From assembly GCA_022702015.1 (NCBI GenBank), contig JAKONI010000260.1, forward strand, positions 1 to 44,369: DNA of 44,369 nucleotides, given 5' to 3'. Both the position numbers and the translations under genes were made by a program. Positions 36,039 through 44,369 of this stretch are shown piece after piece; the stretch's first letter is position 1; each line of letters opens with the position of its first letter. This stretch comes from Beijerinckiaceae bacterium (lineage in GTDB: Bacteria > Pseudomonadota > Alphaproteobacteria > Rhizobiales > Beijerinckiaceae). The notes beneath the pieces were generated by a model, which ran no database searches, was not told the origin of the DNA, and saw nothing but the letters and a program-made list of their open reading frames with translations.

Positions 36039-36745
36039 ACATGCGGGCCCCGACCCTGCTTGCACGGCTGCGCCGGGACCGCGCGGGCGTCGCCGTCGTG
36101 GAGTTCTCGCTGCTTTTCCCGATCCTGCTCGCGATCTCCGCCGGGATCTTCGAGTTTTCGAGCTTCATCCGGCAGTCGCGGCAACTCACGGACACGGCGA
36201 ACTCGATCGCCGAGTTGCTCGCCGCCGGATCGGACAGCACGGTGGATTCGAACGAACTGCACTACGCCTTCGACTCGGCGATGCTGACCTTCCCCAAGGT
36301 GTTGAGCGATTCCGCCGGGAAGGGCATCGCCTGGGGCAGCGACATCACGATCTCGCTCTCCGGCATCGGCTTCTCGCCGACGGTGCCGGGCTGCACGAGC
36401 GGATGCACCTACGTCGCCAACGTCGCCTGGACCGGGGCGGCGCAGCAGCGCGCCTGCGGCAGCCACCCCGTCGCCGCCGGCAATACCGGCTCGCCGAGCC
36501 CCACGACGCTTCCCGCCAGCCTGTTCACCCCGGTCGCCAGCCCGCAGGGGGGCAACAACCCGCCGCTGTTCATCGTGGTGGCCGACGTGACCTATACGTG
36601 GACACCCTCTGTCTTCCCGGGCCTGCTCTCGCCCGTGGTGCTGCGGCGGTCGTCGTATATTTCGCCGCGCTACGTCAACAGCGTGAAATACACGCCCGCG
36701 AGCAACGACGACGGGTTCGGCAAAGCCTGCCTCGGCTACGCATGA
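36032..36745 (+). CDS. TadE/TadF-like pilus assembly protein
   Basis: LRRDRAGVAVVEFSLLFPILLAISAGIFEFSSFIRQSRQLTDTANSIAELL; start overlaps the previous stop. Confidence 0.85.
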   Translation: MLNMRAPTLLARLRRDRAGVAVVEFSLLFPILLAISAGIFEFSSFIRQSRQLTDTANSIAELLAAGSDSTVDSNELHYAFDSAMLTFPKVLSDSAGKGIAWGSDITISLSGIGFSPTVPGCTSGCTYVANVAWTGAAQQRACGSHPVAAGNTGSPSPTTLPASLFTPVASPQGGNNPPLFIVVADVTYTWTPSVFPGLLSPVVLRRSSYISPRYVNSVKYTPASNDDGFGKACLGYA

Positions 36746-38181
36746 CCGTGCCGGGCCTCCCCTCCCCGACCCGAACGGACGACGGCTCCCCCATGATCGC
36801 GATCCGCGCTTTCCGCCGTGCCCTGCGCCGCCCGCGCGACCTCGTCCGGCGCGTGGCTCGCGACCGGGCGGGCAGCCTCACCACCCTGTTCGCCTTCTCG
36901 CTCATCCCCCTCATCGGGTTCGTCGGCATCGCCACCGATTACGGGCTCGAACTCGCCGCCAAGTCGAAGCTCGATCACGCCGCCGACGCGGCGGTGGTGG
37001 CGGCGATCACCAGCGCCCAATCCTACATCGTCGCCTACAAGGGCACTGGCGACCCCACCGCCGCCGCGATCGCCGTGGGCAAGGCGCAGGGGCTGGCCCA
37101 GTTCAACGCCAACACCGGCTCGCTCCCGGCGGCGGTGCCGACGCCGACGATCAACGTCTCGGTGGCGGGCCGGCAGGTCAACGCCACGGCGTCCTACGCC
37201 TTCTCCATGCCGACGATCTTCATGCGCGCCCTCGGCACGGCGACGACGAGCTTCTCCGGCTCCGCCGGCTCGACCCTGACGATCCCCGCCTTCACCAACA
37301 TCTACGTCGTGGTCGACGTGTCGTCGTCGATGGGGATCGGCGCCACCGTGGCCGACCAGCAGATCGTCTACAACGCCACCGGCGGCTGCGCCGTCGCCTG
37401 CCACCACTCCGGCACGACGGACCTCGCCCGCTCCAAGGGCGCCACCCTGCGCATCGACGTCGCCAAGAACGCCGTCACCAGCGCGCTGAACCAGATCATC
37501 AATTCGAGCAACGCCAACCGCTTCCAGGTCGCGGTCTATACGTTGAGCTCGCAGTTCACGAACGTCTTCCCCCTGTCCTCGAACCTCTCCGGCGCCGTCA
37601 CCGCCGTGAAGGCCCTCGACGTGACCGCCCTCAACCAGGACGGCGGGACGAACACGACCTACGGCCTCACCACCCTCGGCAACAAGCTCGGCAACGACGG
37701 CGACGGACTGACCTCCAACACCGCCCAGGGCTTCGTGATGCTGATCACCGACGGCGTGCAGGATTCCGACTGGAAGGTTCAATCCGGCGCGAGCTGGGCC
37801 GATGGCTACGACAGCAACTTCACCCCCTACTCACCCTGCAACCAAGCCAACTGCACCAAGCTCACCGGCTTCGCGGTGCCGATCTACATCCAATCCTTCA
37901 ACCCGTCGGCCTGCGCGCTGCTGAAGTCGAAGGGCTATACGCTGATGACCCTCAACACGACCTACCTCGTGCCGCCGTCGAACCTGCGCAGCAGCTCCGC
38001 GACCCTGAACGGCGTGTTCGACTACGTGCAGAAGTACCTGCAAAGCTCGATCTCATCGAACCTGTCGGCCTGCGCGACCTCCTCCAGCTACGCCTACTCG
38101 GCCAACACGCCCTCCGAGATCAGCGCGGCGGTCCAGCAGATGTTCGCCGCCGCCGGGGCCCAGGCGCGCATCGTCAACTGA
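36742..38181 (+). CDS. TadG-like pilus assembly protein with vWA domain
   Basis: RDRAGSLTTLFAFSLIPLIGFVGIATDYGLELAAKSKLDHAADAAVVAA, MIDAS-like VVVDVSSSMG, LITDGVQDSD; alternative start 36793. Confidence 0.88.
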   Translation: MTVPGLPSPTRTDDGSPMIAIRAFRRALRRPRDLVRRVARDRAGSLTTLFAFSLIPLIGFVGIATDYGLELAAKSKLDHAADAAVVAAITSAQSYIVAYKGTGDPTAAAIAVGKAQGLAQFNANTGSLPAAVPTPTINVSVAGRQVNATASYAFSMPTIFMRALGTATTSFSGSAGSTLTIPAFTNIYVVVDVSSSMGIGATVADQQIVYNATGGCAVACHHSGTTDLARSKGATLRIDVAKNAVTSALNQIINSSNANRFQVAVYTLSSQFTNVFPLSSNLSGAVTAVKALDVTALNQDGGTNTTYGLTTLGNKLGNDGDGLTSNTAQGFVMLITDGVQDSDWKVQSGASWADGYDSNFTPYSPCNQANCTKLTGFAVPIYIQSFNPSACALLKSKGYTLMTLNTTYLVPPSNLRSSSATLNGVFDYVQKYLQSSISSNLSACATSSSYAYSANTPSEISAAVQQMFAAAGAQARIVN

Positions 38182-38311
38182 CCCCTCCCGCCTTGGCCTT
38201 GGTACGGCCGTTGCGTCCGGCGGCGGGGGGTGTCGAGGTCGGGGTGTTGCGCGGGCCCGGCCCGCCGTCGCGGCCGGCACCGGGACCCCGCCCCTGCGCA
38301 CCGGAGACTCC

Positions 38312-39913
38312 ATGACGCGCGTTCCCCGCACGGCCCTGTTCCTGGCCGGCCTGTTGACCCTCGCCGGACCGGCCGAGGCCGAGAGCGTGCTGCGGATCGC
38401 CATGACGGCGACCGACATTCCCACCGCCACCGGCCTGCCCAACAACGGCTTCGAGGGCATGCGCTTCCTGGGCTATCCGGTCTTCGAGGCCCTGACCCAG
38501 TGGGACCTCACGAGCACCGACAAGCCCTCCGGCCTCAAGCCGGCCCTGGCCCTGCGGTGGGAGCAGGACCCGGCCGACCCCAAGGTCTGGACCTTCCATC
38601 TCCGCCCGAACGTGCTCTTCCACGACGGCACGCCCTTCGATGCCGACGCGGTGGTGTGGAACTTCGACCGGTACTTCAAGAACGACAGCCCGCAATTCGA
38701 GGCGCAGGCGGCGGGTATCTCCCGGGCGCGGGCGCCGATCGTGGCGAGCTACCGCAAGGTCGACGCGGCGACGGTGCAGATCACCACGACGCAGGTCGCC
38801 TCCTACTTCCCGTACATGGCGGTGTACCTGCTGTTCACCTCGCCGCAATCCTTCGAGAAGGCCGGGCGGGACTGGGCGAAGGTGCCGGCCCTGCCCGCCG
38901 CCGGCACCGGCCCCTTCCGCATCGTGAAGGTCTCCCCCCGGGAATCCGTCGATCTCGCCCGCAACCCCGACTACTGGGACGCCGACCGGAGGGCCAAGGT
39001 CGATCGGATCCGCCTGATGCCGATCCCCGAGGCCAACGCCCGGGTGGCGGCCCTGCGCTCGGGCCAGGTGGACTGGATCGAGGTGCCGGCCCCCGACGCG
39101 ATCCCCTCGCTCAAGCAGGCGGGGTTCACCATCACCACCGGCTCGTATCCGCATATCTGGCCGTGGATCTACAACATGGGCTCGACGGATAGCCCGCTGA
39201 AGGATGTCCGCGTCCGGCAGGCGCTGAACTATTGCGTCGACCGCGAGGGCATCGTCGCCCTGCTGAACGGCACCGCCGAACCGGCCTCCGGCTGGCTCGG
39301 GGACAAGGATCCGAACTTCGGCAAGCCGAAGAACCGCTACGTCTCGGACCCGGCCAAGGGCAAGGCCCTGCTCGCCGAGGCGGGCTACGGGCCGAACAAG
39401 CCGCTCGCCCTGAAGGTGATGATCTCCTCCTCCGGCTCGGGGCAGATGCTGCCGATGCCGATGAACGAGTATCTCCAGGAGAACCTCAAGCAGGCTTGCA
39501 ATGTCGACGTGACGTTCAACGTGGTGGAATGGCAGGTTCTGCTCAATTCGAGCCGGGCCCTGCCCGACGCGCCGAGCCTTCAGGGGTCGAACGCCCTGAA
39601 CGTCTCCTCCCCCTCCTCCGACGCAGCGGTGATGGAGCGCTACTTCTCCTCGTCCCGGTTCCCCCCCGCCGGATTCAACTTCCCGAACTGGAAGGACGAG
39701 GCCTTCGACGCCGCCCTCAAGGCGCTGGCCACCACCACGGACCAGAAGGTGATCGACGCGCAGACCCAGATCGCCCACGAGCGCCTCGTGGACAACCCAC
39801 CCTGGCTCTACGTCGTCCACGACCTCAACCCGAGGGGGATGTCGAAGAAGGTCCACGGCTTCGTCTCGCCCCAGTCCTGGTTCGTGGATCTCACCCGCGT
39901 CAGCGTCGAGTAA
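38312..39913 (+). CDS. ABC transporter substrate-binding protein, family 5 (peptide/nickel type)
   Basis: Signal peptide, NGFEGMRFLGYPVFEALTQWDL, KVWTFHLRPNVLFHDGTPFDADAVVWNFDRY, VRQALNYCVDREGIVALLNGTAEPA. Confidence 0.93.
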   Translation: MTRVPRTALFLAGLLTLAGPAEAESVLRIAMTATDIPTATGLPNNGFEGMRFLGYPVFEALTQWDLTSTDKPSGLKPALALRWEQDPADPKVWTFHLRPNVLFHDGTPFDADAVVWNFDRYFKNDSPQFEAQAAGISRARAPIVASYRKVDAATVQITTTQVASYFPYMAVYLLFTSPQSFEKAGRDWAKVPALPAAGTGPFRIVKVSPRESVDLARNPDYWDADRRAKVDRIRLMPIPEANARVAALRSGQVDWIEVPAPDAIPSLKQAGFTITTGSYPHIWPWIYNMGSTDSPLKDVRVRQALNYCVDREGIVALLNGTAEPASGWLGDKDPNFGKPKNRYVSDPAKGKALLAEAGYGPNKPLALKVMISSSGSGQMLPMPMNEYLQENLKQACNVDVTFNVVEWQVLLNSSRALPDAPSLQGSNALNVSSPSSDAAVMERYFSSSRFPPAGFNFPNWKDEAFDAALKALATTTDQKVIDAQTQIAHERLVDNPPWLYVVHDLNPRGMSKKVHGFVSPQSWFVDLTRVSVE

Positions 39914-39930
39914 AGGCCGGAGACCCCGCC

Positions 39931-41316
39931 ATGACCGAACTCCACCACCTGCCCGCCTCCGAACTCGCCCGGATGATCGCCGGGCGAAGGGTCTCCCCCG
40001 TCGATGCCGTGGAGGCGATGCTCGCCCGGATCGCGCGGCTGGAGCCGAAGCTCCAGGCTTTCACCGAGGTGTTCGGCGAGGATGCCCGGCTCGCCGCCGA
40101 GGGGGCGGACAAGTCGATCCGCGCCGGCCACGCCGTCGGCCCGCTCCACGGGGTGCCCGTGGTCCTGAAGGACCTCATCGACATGGAGGGCCGGATCACC
40201 ATGGGCGGCTCGGCCGCCCACCGAGCCCGCCGGGCGACGCGCACCGCCACCATCGCGAGGCGGCTGATCGCGCAGGGCATGATCGTGCTCGGCAAAACCC
40301 ACACCGTGGAGTTCGCCTACGGCGGGTGGGGCACGAACCAGCATCTCGGCACCCCGTGGAACCCCTGGGACCCGGAGGTGCGGCGCACCCCCGGCGGCTC
40401 ATCGAGCGGCACCGGGGTCGCCGTGGGCGCCCGGCTCGCCCCCTGGGGCATCGGCACCGATACCGGCGGATCGGTGAGGCTACCGGCCGCCTTTTGCGGC
40501 CTCACCGGGCTGAAGGTGACGGTGGGGCGGGTCTCGACCCACGGGATCGTGCCCCTCTCCACCACCCTCGACACCCCCGGGCCCCTCGCCCGCACCGTGG
40601 AGGACACGGCCCTGCTCTACGAGGCGATCGCGGGGCCCGATCCCCTCGATCCGGTGACGCGGGGCATCGTGCCGGCCGATCCCTGGGCCACCCTGCACCG
40701 GGGCGTGCGCGGCCTGCGCCTGGCGCGGATGCCGGAGGCGGAGCGCGAGGGCGTCGCCGCCGACATGCTGGCGGCCTACGACGCCGCCCTCGCCCTGCTA
40801 GCCGGCGAGGGCGCCGAGATCGTGGACATCACCCTGCCCTTCCGCTTCTCGGACATCGTGGCCATGAGCGCGGTCACCGGGGCGGAGGCCTATTTCCAGA
40901 ACGGACTCCTCGCCGAGGACCCCGACTCACCGCTTGGCGACGCGGTGCGGGCGCGGATCCTGGCCGGCGGCCAAATCTCGGCCCAGGACTACCTCGACAC
41001 GCAGAGGCGCCGGGCGGGGATGAAGGTGCAGTTCGCCGCCGCCATGGAGGGGATCGACGCCCTGCTCACGCCCACCACCGCCTGCGCCGCGATTCCCGTC
41101 GCGGAGGTGGACGAGGCGGTGATGCCCTCGCGCTTCACCCGGTTCGGCAACCTCCTCGACCTCTGCGCGCTGGCCCTGCCGAACGGGTTCACCGGGGGCG
41201 GCCTGCCCCTGTCCCTCCAGATCGCCTGCCGGGGCTACGACGAGGCTACCGCGCTGCGCATCGGCCAAGCCTACCAGCGGGCGACCGACTGGCACCTGCG
41301 CCAGCCGCCGGTCTGA
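39931..41316 (+). CDS. Amidase signature family protein
   Basis: GPLHGVPVVLKDLIDMEGRITMGGSAAH, RRTPGGSSSGTGVAVGARLAPWGIGTDTGGSVRLPAAFCGLTGLK (Ser-cisSer-Lys signature). Confidence 0.95.
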   Translation: MTELHHLPASELARMIAGRRVSPVDAVEAMLARIARLEPKLQAFTEVFGEDARLAAEGADKSIRAGHAVGPLHGVPVVLKDLIDMEGRITMGGSAAHRARRATRTATIARRLIAQGMIVLGKTHTVEFAYGGWGTNQHLGTPWNPWDPEVRRTPGGSSSGTGVAVGARLAPWGIGTDTGGSVRLPAAFCGLTGLKVTVGRVSTHGIVPLSTTLDTPGPLARTVEDTALLYEAIAGPDPLDPVTRGIVPADPWATLHRGVRGLRLARMPEAEREGVAADMLAAYDAALALLAGEGAEIVDITLPFRFSDIVAMSAVTGAEAYFQNGLLAEDPDSPLGDAVRARILAGGQISAQDYLDTQRRRAGMKVQFAAAMEGIDALLTPTTACAAIPVAEVDEAVMPSRFTRFGNLLDLCALALPNGFTGGGLPLSLQIACRGYDEATALRIGQAYQRATDWHLRQPPV

Positions 41317-41385
41317 GGCAGCCGGCCGGGTCATCGCCCCGGCCGGCACGCCCCTTCGCCCCCCCTGCCCGATCCAGGTTCGCCC

Positions 41386-41598
41386 ATGCCCGACCTTCCC
41401 CATCCCGTCGCGCCGCCGGACGAGGCGGTGCTCCGCGCCCACGCGGCCGCCGTGCTGCCGCTGCTGGGTCTCGCCGCCGAGCCCGCCTGGGAGGCTCCGA
41501 TCCTCCAGAACCTCCAGGTGATCGCGGCTGCCGCCGCCCTCGTCCTCGACTTCCCCCTCGACGAGACGGTGGAGCCCGCCCCGAGGTTCGAGCCGTGA
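41386..41598 (+). CDS. AtzG/HpxX-like small subunit (DUF4089-type)
   Basis: About 70 aa, LRAHAAAVLPLLGLAAEPAWEAPILQNLQVIAAAAALVLDFPLDETVEPAPRFEP, directly overlapping an AtzE-like gene. Confidence 0.8.
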   Translation: MPDLPHPVAPPDEAVLRAHAAAVLPLLGLAAEPAWEAPILQNLQVIAAAAALVLDFPLDETVEPAPRFEP

Positions 41599-42914
41599 GC
41601 GCGCGGGAGGCCATCGCCGCGACGCTCTCCCGGATCGAGGCGATCGACCCGGGGCTCGGCGCCTTCACCGCCCTCACCCGCGAGCGGGCCCTGGCCCGCG
41701 CCGGCGCCGTGGACCGGGGGGAGGTGACGGGGCCCCTCGCGGGAACGCCCTTCGCCGTCAAGAACCTGTTCGACGTGGCGGGGCTGCCGACGCTGGCGGG
41801 TTCCCGGATCAACCGGGAGCGCCCCCCGGCGACGCGGGACGCCTTCCTGATCCGCCAGCTGGAGGCGGCGGGGGCGATCCTCGTGGGCGCCCTGAACATG
41901 GGGGAATACGCCTACGACTTCACCGGCGAGAACATCCACGACGGCCCCTCGCGCAACCCGCACGACCTCACCCGGATGACCGGGGGATCCTCGGGGGGCT
42001 CGGGAGCCGCTGCGGGGGCCGGGCTGGTGCCCCTGACGCTGGGCTCCGACACCAACGGGTCGATCCGGGTGCCGTCGGCCTTCTGCGGCGTGTTCGGCCT
42101 GAAGCCCACCTTCGGGCGCCTGTCCCGGGCGGGCACCTTCCCCTTCGTTGCGAGCTTCGACCATCTCGGGCCGATGGGCCTGTCGGTGGCCGGGATCGCC
42201 GCCGCCTACGACGCCATGCAGGGCCGCGACGCGGACGACCACTGGCAGGCCGACCGGCCGGTGGAGCCCACCCTGCCTGGCCTCGACGCGGAGGGCGACC
42301 TGCGGGTGGCCGTGGCCGGGGGCTATTTCGCGCGGAACGCCGCCCCCGAGGCGCTGGCGGCGGTGAGGCTGGCGGCCGAAGCCCTGGGGGCGACGGGCAC
42401 GGTGGAGCTGCCCGAGGCCGCCCGGGCGCGGGCCTCGGCCTACGTCATCTCGGCCGCCGAGGGGGCCGCCCTGCACCTCGACCGCCTGCGGACCCGGGCC
42501 GCCGAGTTCGACCCGGCGACCCGGGACCGGCTGATCGCCGGGGCGATGATCCCCGCGATCTGGGTGCAGAAGGCGCAGCGCTTCCGGCGCTGGTACCGGG
42601 AGCAGGTGCTCGCGCTGTTCGAGGAGGTGGACCTGATCCTCGCCCCCTCGACGCCGTTCCGCGCCCCGCGCCTCGGCCAGACCACCATGATCGTCGATGG
42701 GCGGGAGATTCCGCTGAGGCCCAATATCGGCCTGTTCACGCAGCCGATCTCCTTCATCGGCCTACCGGTGGCGGCGGTACCGGTGCGGCCCGAGCCGGGG
42801 CTGCCGCTGGGCGTCCAGATCATCGCCGCCCCCTGGCGCGAGGATCTGGCCCTCAGGGCCGCCCGCCGTCTGGAGCGGGCGGGGATCGCCGCCGCCCCCG
42901 TCGCCGCCCTCTGA
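41595..42914 (+). CDS. AtzE/HpxY-like amidohydrolase (amidase signature)
   Basis: GTPFAVKNLFDVAGLPTLAGSRINRERPPATRDAFLIRQLEAAGAILVGALNMGEYAYDFTGENIHDGPSRNPHD, TGGSSGGSGAAAGAGLVPLTLGSDTNGSIRVPSAFCGVFGLKPTFG; GTG start overlaps the atzG-like stop. Confidence 0.9.
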   Translation: MSAREAIAATLSRIEAIDPGLGAFTALTRERALARAGAVDRGEVTGPLAGTPFAVKNLFDVAGLPTLAGSRINRERPPATRDAFLIRQLEAAGAILVGALNMGEYAYDFTGENIHDGPSRNPHDLTRMTGGSSGGSGAAAGAGLVPLTLGSDTNGSIRVPSAFCGVFGLKPTFGRLSRAGTFPFVASFDHLGPMGLSVAGIAAAYDAMQGRDADDHWQADRPVEPTLPGLDAEGDLRVAVAGGYFARNAAPEALAAVRLAAEALGATGTVELPEAARARASAYVISAAEGAALHLDRLRTRAAEFDPATRDRLIAGAMIPAIWVQKAQRFRRWYREQVLALFEEVDLILAPSTPFRAPRLGQTTMIVDGREIPLRPNIGLFTQPISFIGLPVAAVPVRPEPGLPLGVQIIAAPWREDLALRAARRLERAGIAAAPVAAL

Positions 42915-42933
42915 CCCCGGACAAGGATCCCCC

Positions 42934-43314
42934 ATGGACATCGACCTGCCGGAGGTGAGGGCCGAGGTGGAGGCCGCCTTCGCCCGCTACGAGGCCGCCC
43001 TCGTGGGCAACGACGTGGCGGTGCTGGAGGCCCTGTTCCACGACGCCCCCACCACCCTCCGCTACGGGGCGGGGGAGAACCTCTACGGGATGGACGAGAT
43101 CCGCGCCTTCCGGCGGGGACGCTCCCCGGCCGGGCTCGCCCGCCGCCTCGACCGGACCGTCATCACCACCTACGGCCGCGACTGCGCCACCGCCTCGACG
43201 CTGTTCCACCGGGACAACGCCCCCGGCAAGGTCGGCCGGCAGATGCAGACCTGGATCCGCTTCCCCGAGGGCTGGCGCGTGGTAGCCGCCAGCGTGAGCG
43301 TGATCGACGCCTGA
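42934..43314 (+). CDS. AtzH/HpxZ-like protein (DUF3225-type, NTF2-like)
   Basis: MDIDLPEVRAEVEAAFARYEAALVGNDVAVLEALFHDAPTTLRYGAGENLYGMDEIRAFRRGRSPAGLARR. Confidence 0.88.
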   Translation: MDIDLPEVRAEVEAAFARYEAALVGNDVAVLEALFHDAPTTLRYGAGENLYGMDEIRAFRRGRSPAGLARRLDRTVITTYGRDCATASTLFHRDNAPGKVGRQMQTWIRFPEGWRVVAASVSVIDA

Positions 43315-43430
43315 CCCATATTGCCACGGGTTCCCAAAGGGATCATCCCTCCGGCGGGCGGGGGGCGGAGCCGTGCGATTCCCCCCGGCCCGGCGATCCA
43401 CGCCCTCAGCGTTCCACGAGGACCAAGCGG

Positions 43431-44357
43431 ATGACGACCCCCACCGGCCCCTATCGCGGTGTCTTCCCGGTCGCCCCCACGGTGTTCGACGCCTCGGGCG
43501 CCCTCGACCTCGACGGGCAGCGCCGGGCGATCGACTTCATGATCGAGGCCGGCAGCCACGGGATCTGCATCCTCGCCAACTTCTCGGAGCAGTTCGTCCT
43601 CACCGACGACGAGCGCGAGACCGTCATGCACGCGGTTCTGGAGCACGTGGCCGGGCGGGTGCCGGTGATCGTCACCACCACCCATTTCGCCACCCATGTC
43701 TGCGCCGAGCGCTCCCGCCGGGCCGAGGCCGCCGGCGCGGCCATGGTGATGGTCATGCCGCCCTATCACGGCGCGACGATCCGCGTGCCGGACCTCGGGG
43801 TCTACGAGTTCTTCCGCGCGGTCTCCGACGCGATCACCATTCCGATCATGATCCAGGACGCGCCGGTGGCCGGCACGCCGCTCCCGGCCGCCTTCCTGGC
43901 GCGGATGGCCAGGGAGATCGCCCACGTCTCCTACTTCAAGATCGAGACCGCCAACGCGGCGGCCAAGCTGCGCGACCTCATCGCCCTCGGCGGCGACGCG
44001 GTGGTCGGCCCGTGGGACGGCGAGGAGGCGATCACCCTGATGGCCGACCTCGATGCCGGGGCGACCGGCGCCATGACCGGCGGCGGCTATCCCGACGGCA
44101 TCCGCCGCATCACCGACGCCTACGCCGCCGGCCGCCGGGAGGAGGCGATGGTCGCCTACGAACGCTGGCTGCCGCTGATCAACTACGAGAACCGGCAATG
44201 CGGGCTTTTGGCCTGCAAGGCGCTGATGGCCGAGGGCGGGGTGATCGCCCACGAGACCGCCCGCCTGCCGATCCAGCCCCTCCACCCGGCGACCCGGGCC
44301 GGGCTGATCGAACTCGCCCGCCGCAACGACGCGATGGTGCTGCGCTGGGGGCGGTGA
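43431..44357 (+). CDS. DHDPS/N-acetylneuraminate lyase family protein
   Basis: GVFPVAPTVFDASGALDLDGQRRAIDFMIEAGSHGICILANFSEQ, putative Schiff-base Lys in VSYFKIETANAAAK, GATGAMTGGGYPDG. Confidence 0.88.
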   Translation: MTTPTGPYRGVFPVAPTVFDASGALDLDGQRRAIDFMIEAGSHGICILANFSEQFVLTDDERETVMHAVLEHVAGRVPVIVTTTHFATHVCAERSRRAEAAGAAMVMVMPPYHGATIRVPDLGVYEFFRAVSDAITIPIMIQDAPVAGTPLPAAFLARMAREIAHVSYFKIETANAAAKLRDLIALGGDAVVGPWDGEEAITLMADLDAGATGAMTGGGYPDGIRRITDAYAAGRREEAMVAYERWLPLINYENRQCGLLACKALMAEGGVIAHETARLPIQPLHPATRAGLIELARRNDAMVLRWGR

Positions 44358-44369
44358 CGCCCCCGCCCC

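Noticed and set aside
32787-36065. 1092-aa minus-strand ORF
   Set aside because: Antisense shadow over the kinase, PLP enzyme and TadE genes; low-complexity R/G/E-rich translation with no motifs, typical of high-GC DNA.
38312-39913. Complete oligopeptide ABC transporter
   Set aside because: Only the SBP is present; no permease or ATPase genes adjoin it in this window.
40326-42914. 862-aa ORF overlapping amidase and AtzE-like gene
   Set aside because: N-terminal two-thirds is an off-frame read of the amidase and AtzG-like genes; the true gene starts at about 41595.
1-44369. Prophage, integrative element or defence island
   Set aside because: No integrase, terminase, capsid, toxin-antitoxin pair, restriction or Cas-like genes seen; content is metabolic, transport and surface genes.

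Overview
High-GC alphaproteobacterial chromosomal window. Protein and codon style suggest Methylobacterium or a relative, but this is inference without a database search. I see no rRNA, tRNA, CRISPR array, integrase or complete transposon. The window is mostly transport and amide, amino-acid or amine catabolism: a 5'-truncated spermidine/putrescine-type ABC operon followed by an Asp/Glu/hydantoin racemase; a gamma-glutamyltransferase/HpxW-like enzyme and an MHS-type MFS transporter; a GATase1-AraC (GlxA-type) regulator divergent from an MSOX/MTOX-like amino-acid oxidase and a polar amino-acid ABC transporter; a kinase plus class-III PLP enzyme pair resembling hydroxylysine kinase and a phospho-lyase; and a terminal run of SBP, amidase, AtzG-like, AtzE-like, AtzH/HpxZ-like and DHDPS-like genes. 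Accessory elements include an MCP, a tandem HD-GYP-like protein, two stand-alone PAS proteins, two short half-XRE proteins, a YadA-like repeat adhesin, an orphan TadE/TadE/TadG set and an AT-richer acyltransferase gene. Main non-gene signals are a dispersed palindromic repeat family (three copies, one fused to a 2.1-copy 105-bp tandem repeat), an exact 14-bp tandem duplication that frameshifts an alpha/beta-hydrolase gene, a perfect 10-bp hairpin just upstream of a 24-codon ORF with a good Shine-Dalgarno, and operator-like inverted repeats in two divergent promoters. All family calls are by eye from motifs and need HMM or BLAST confirmation.
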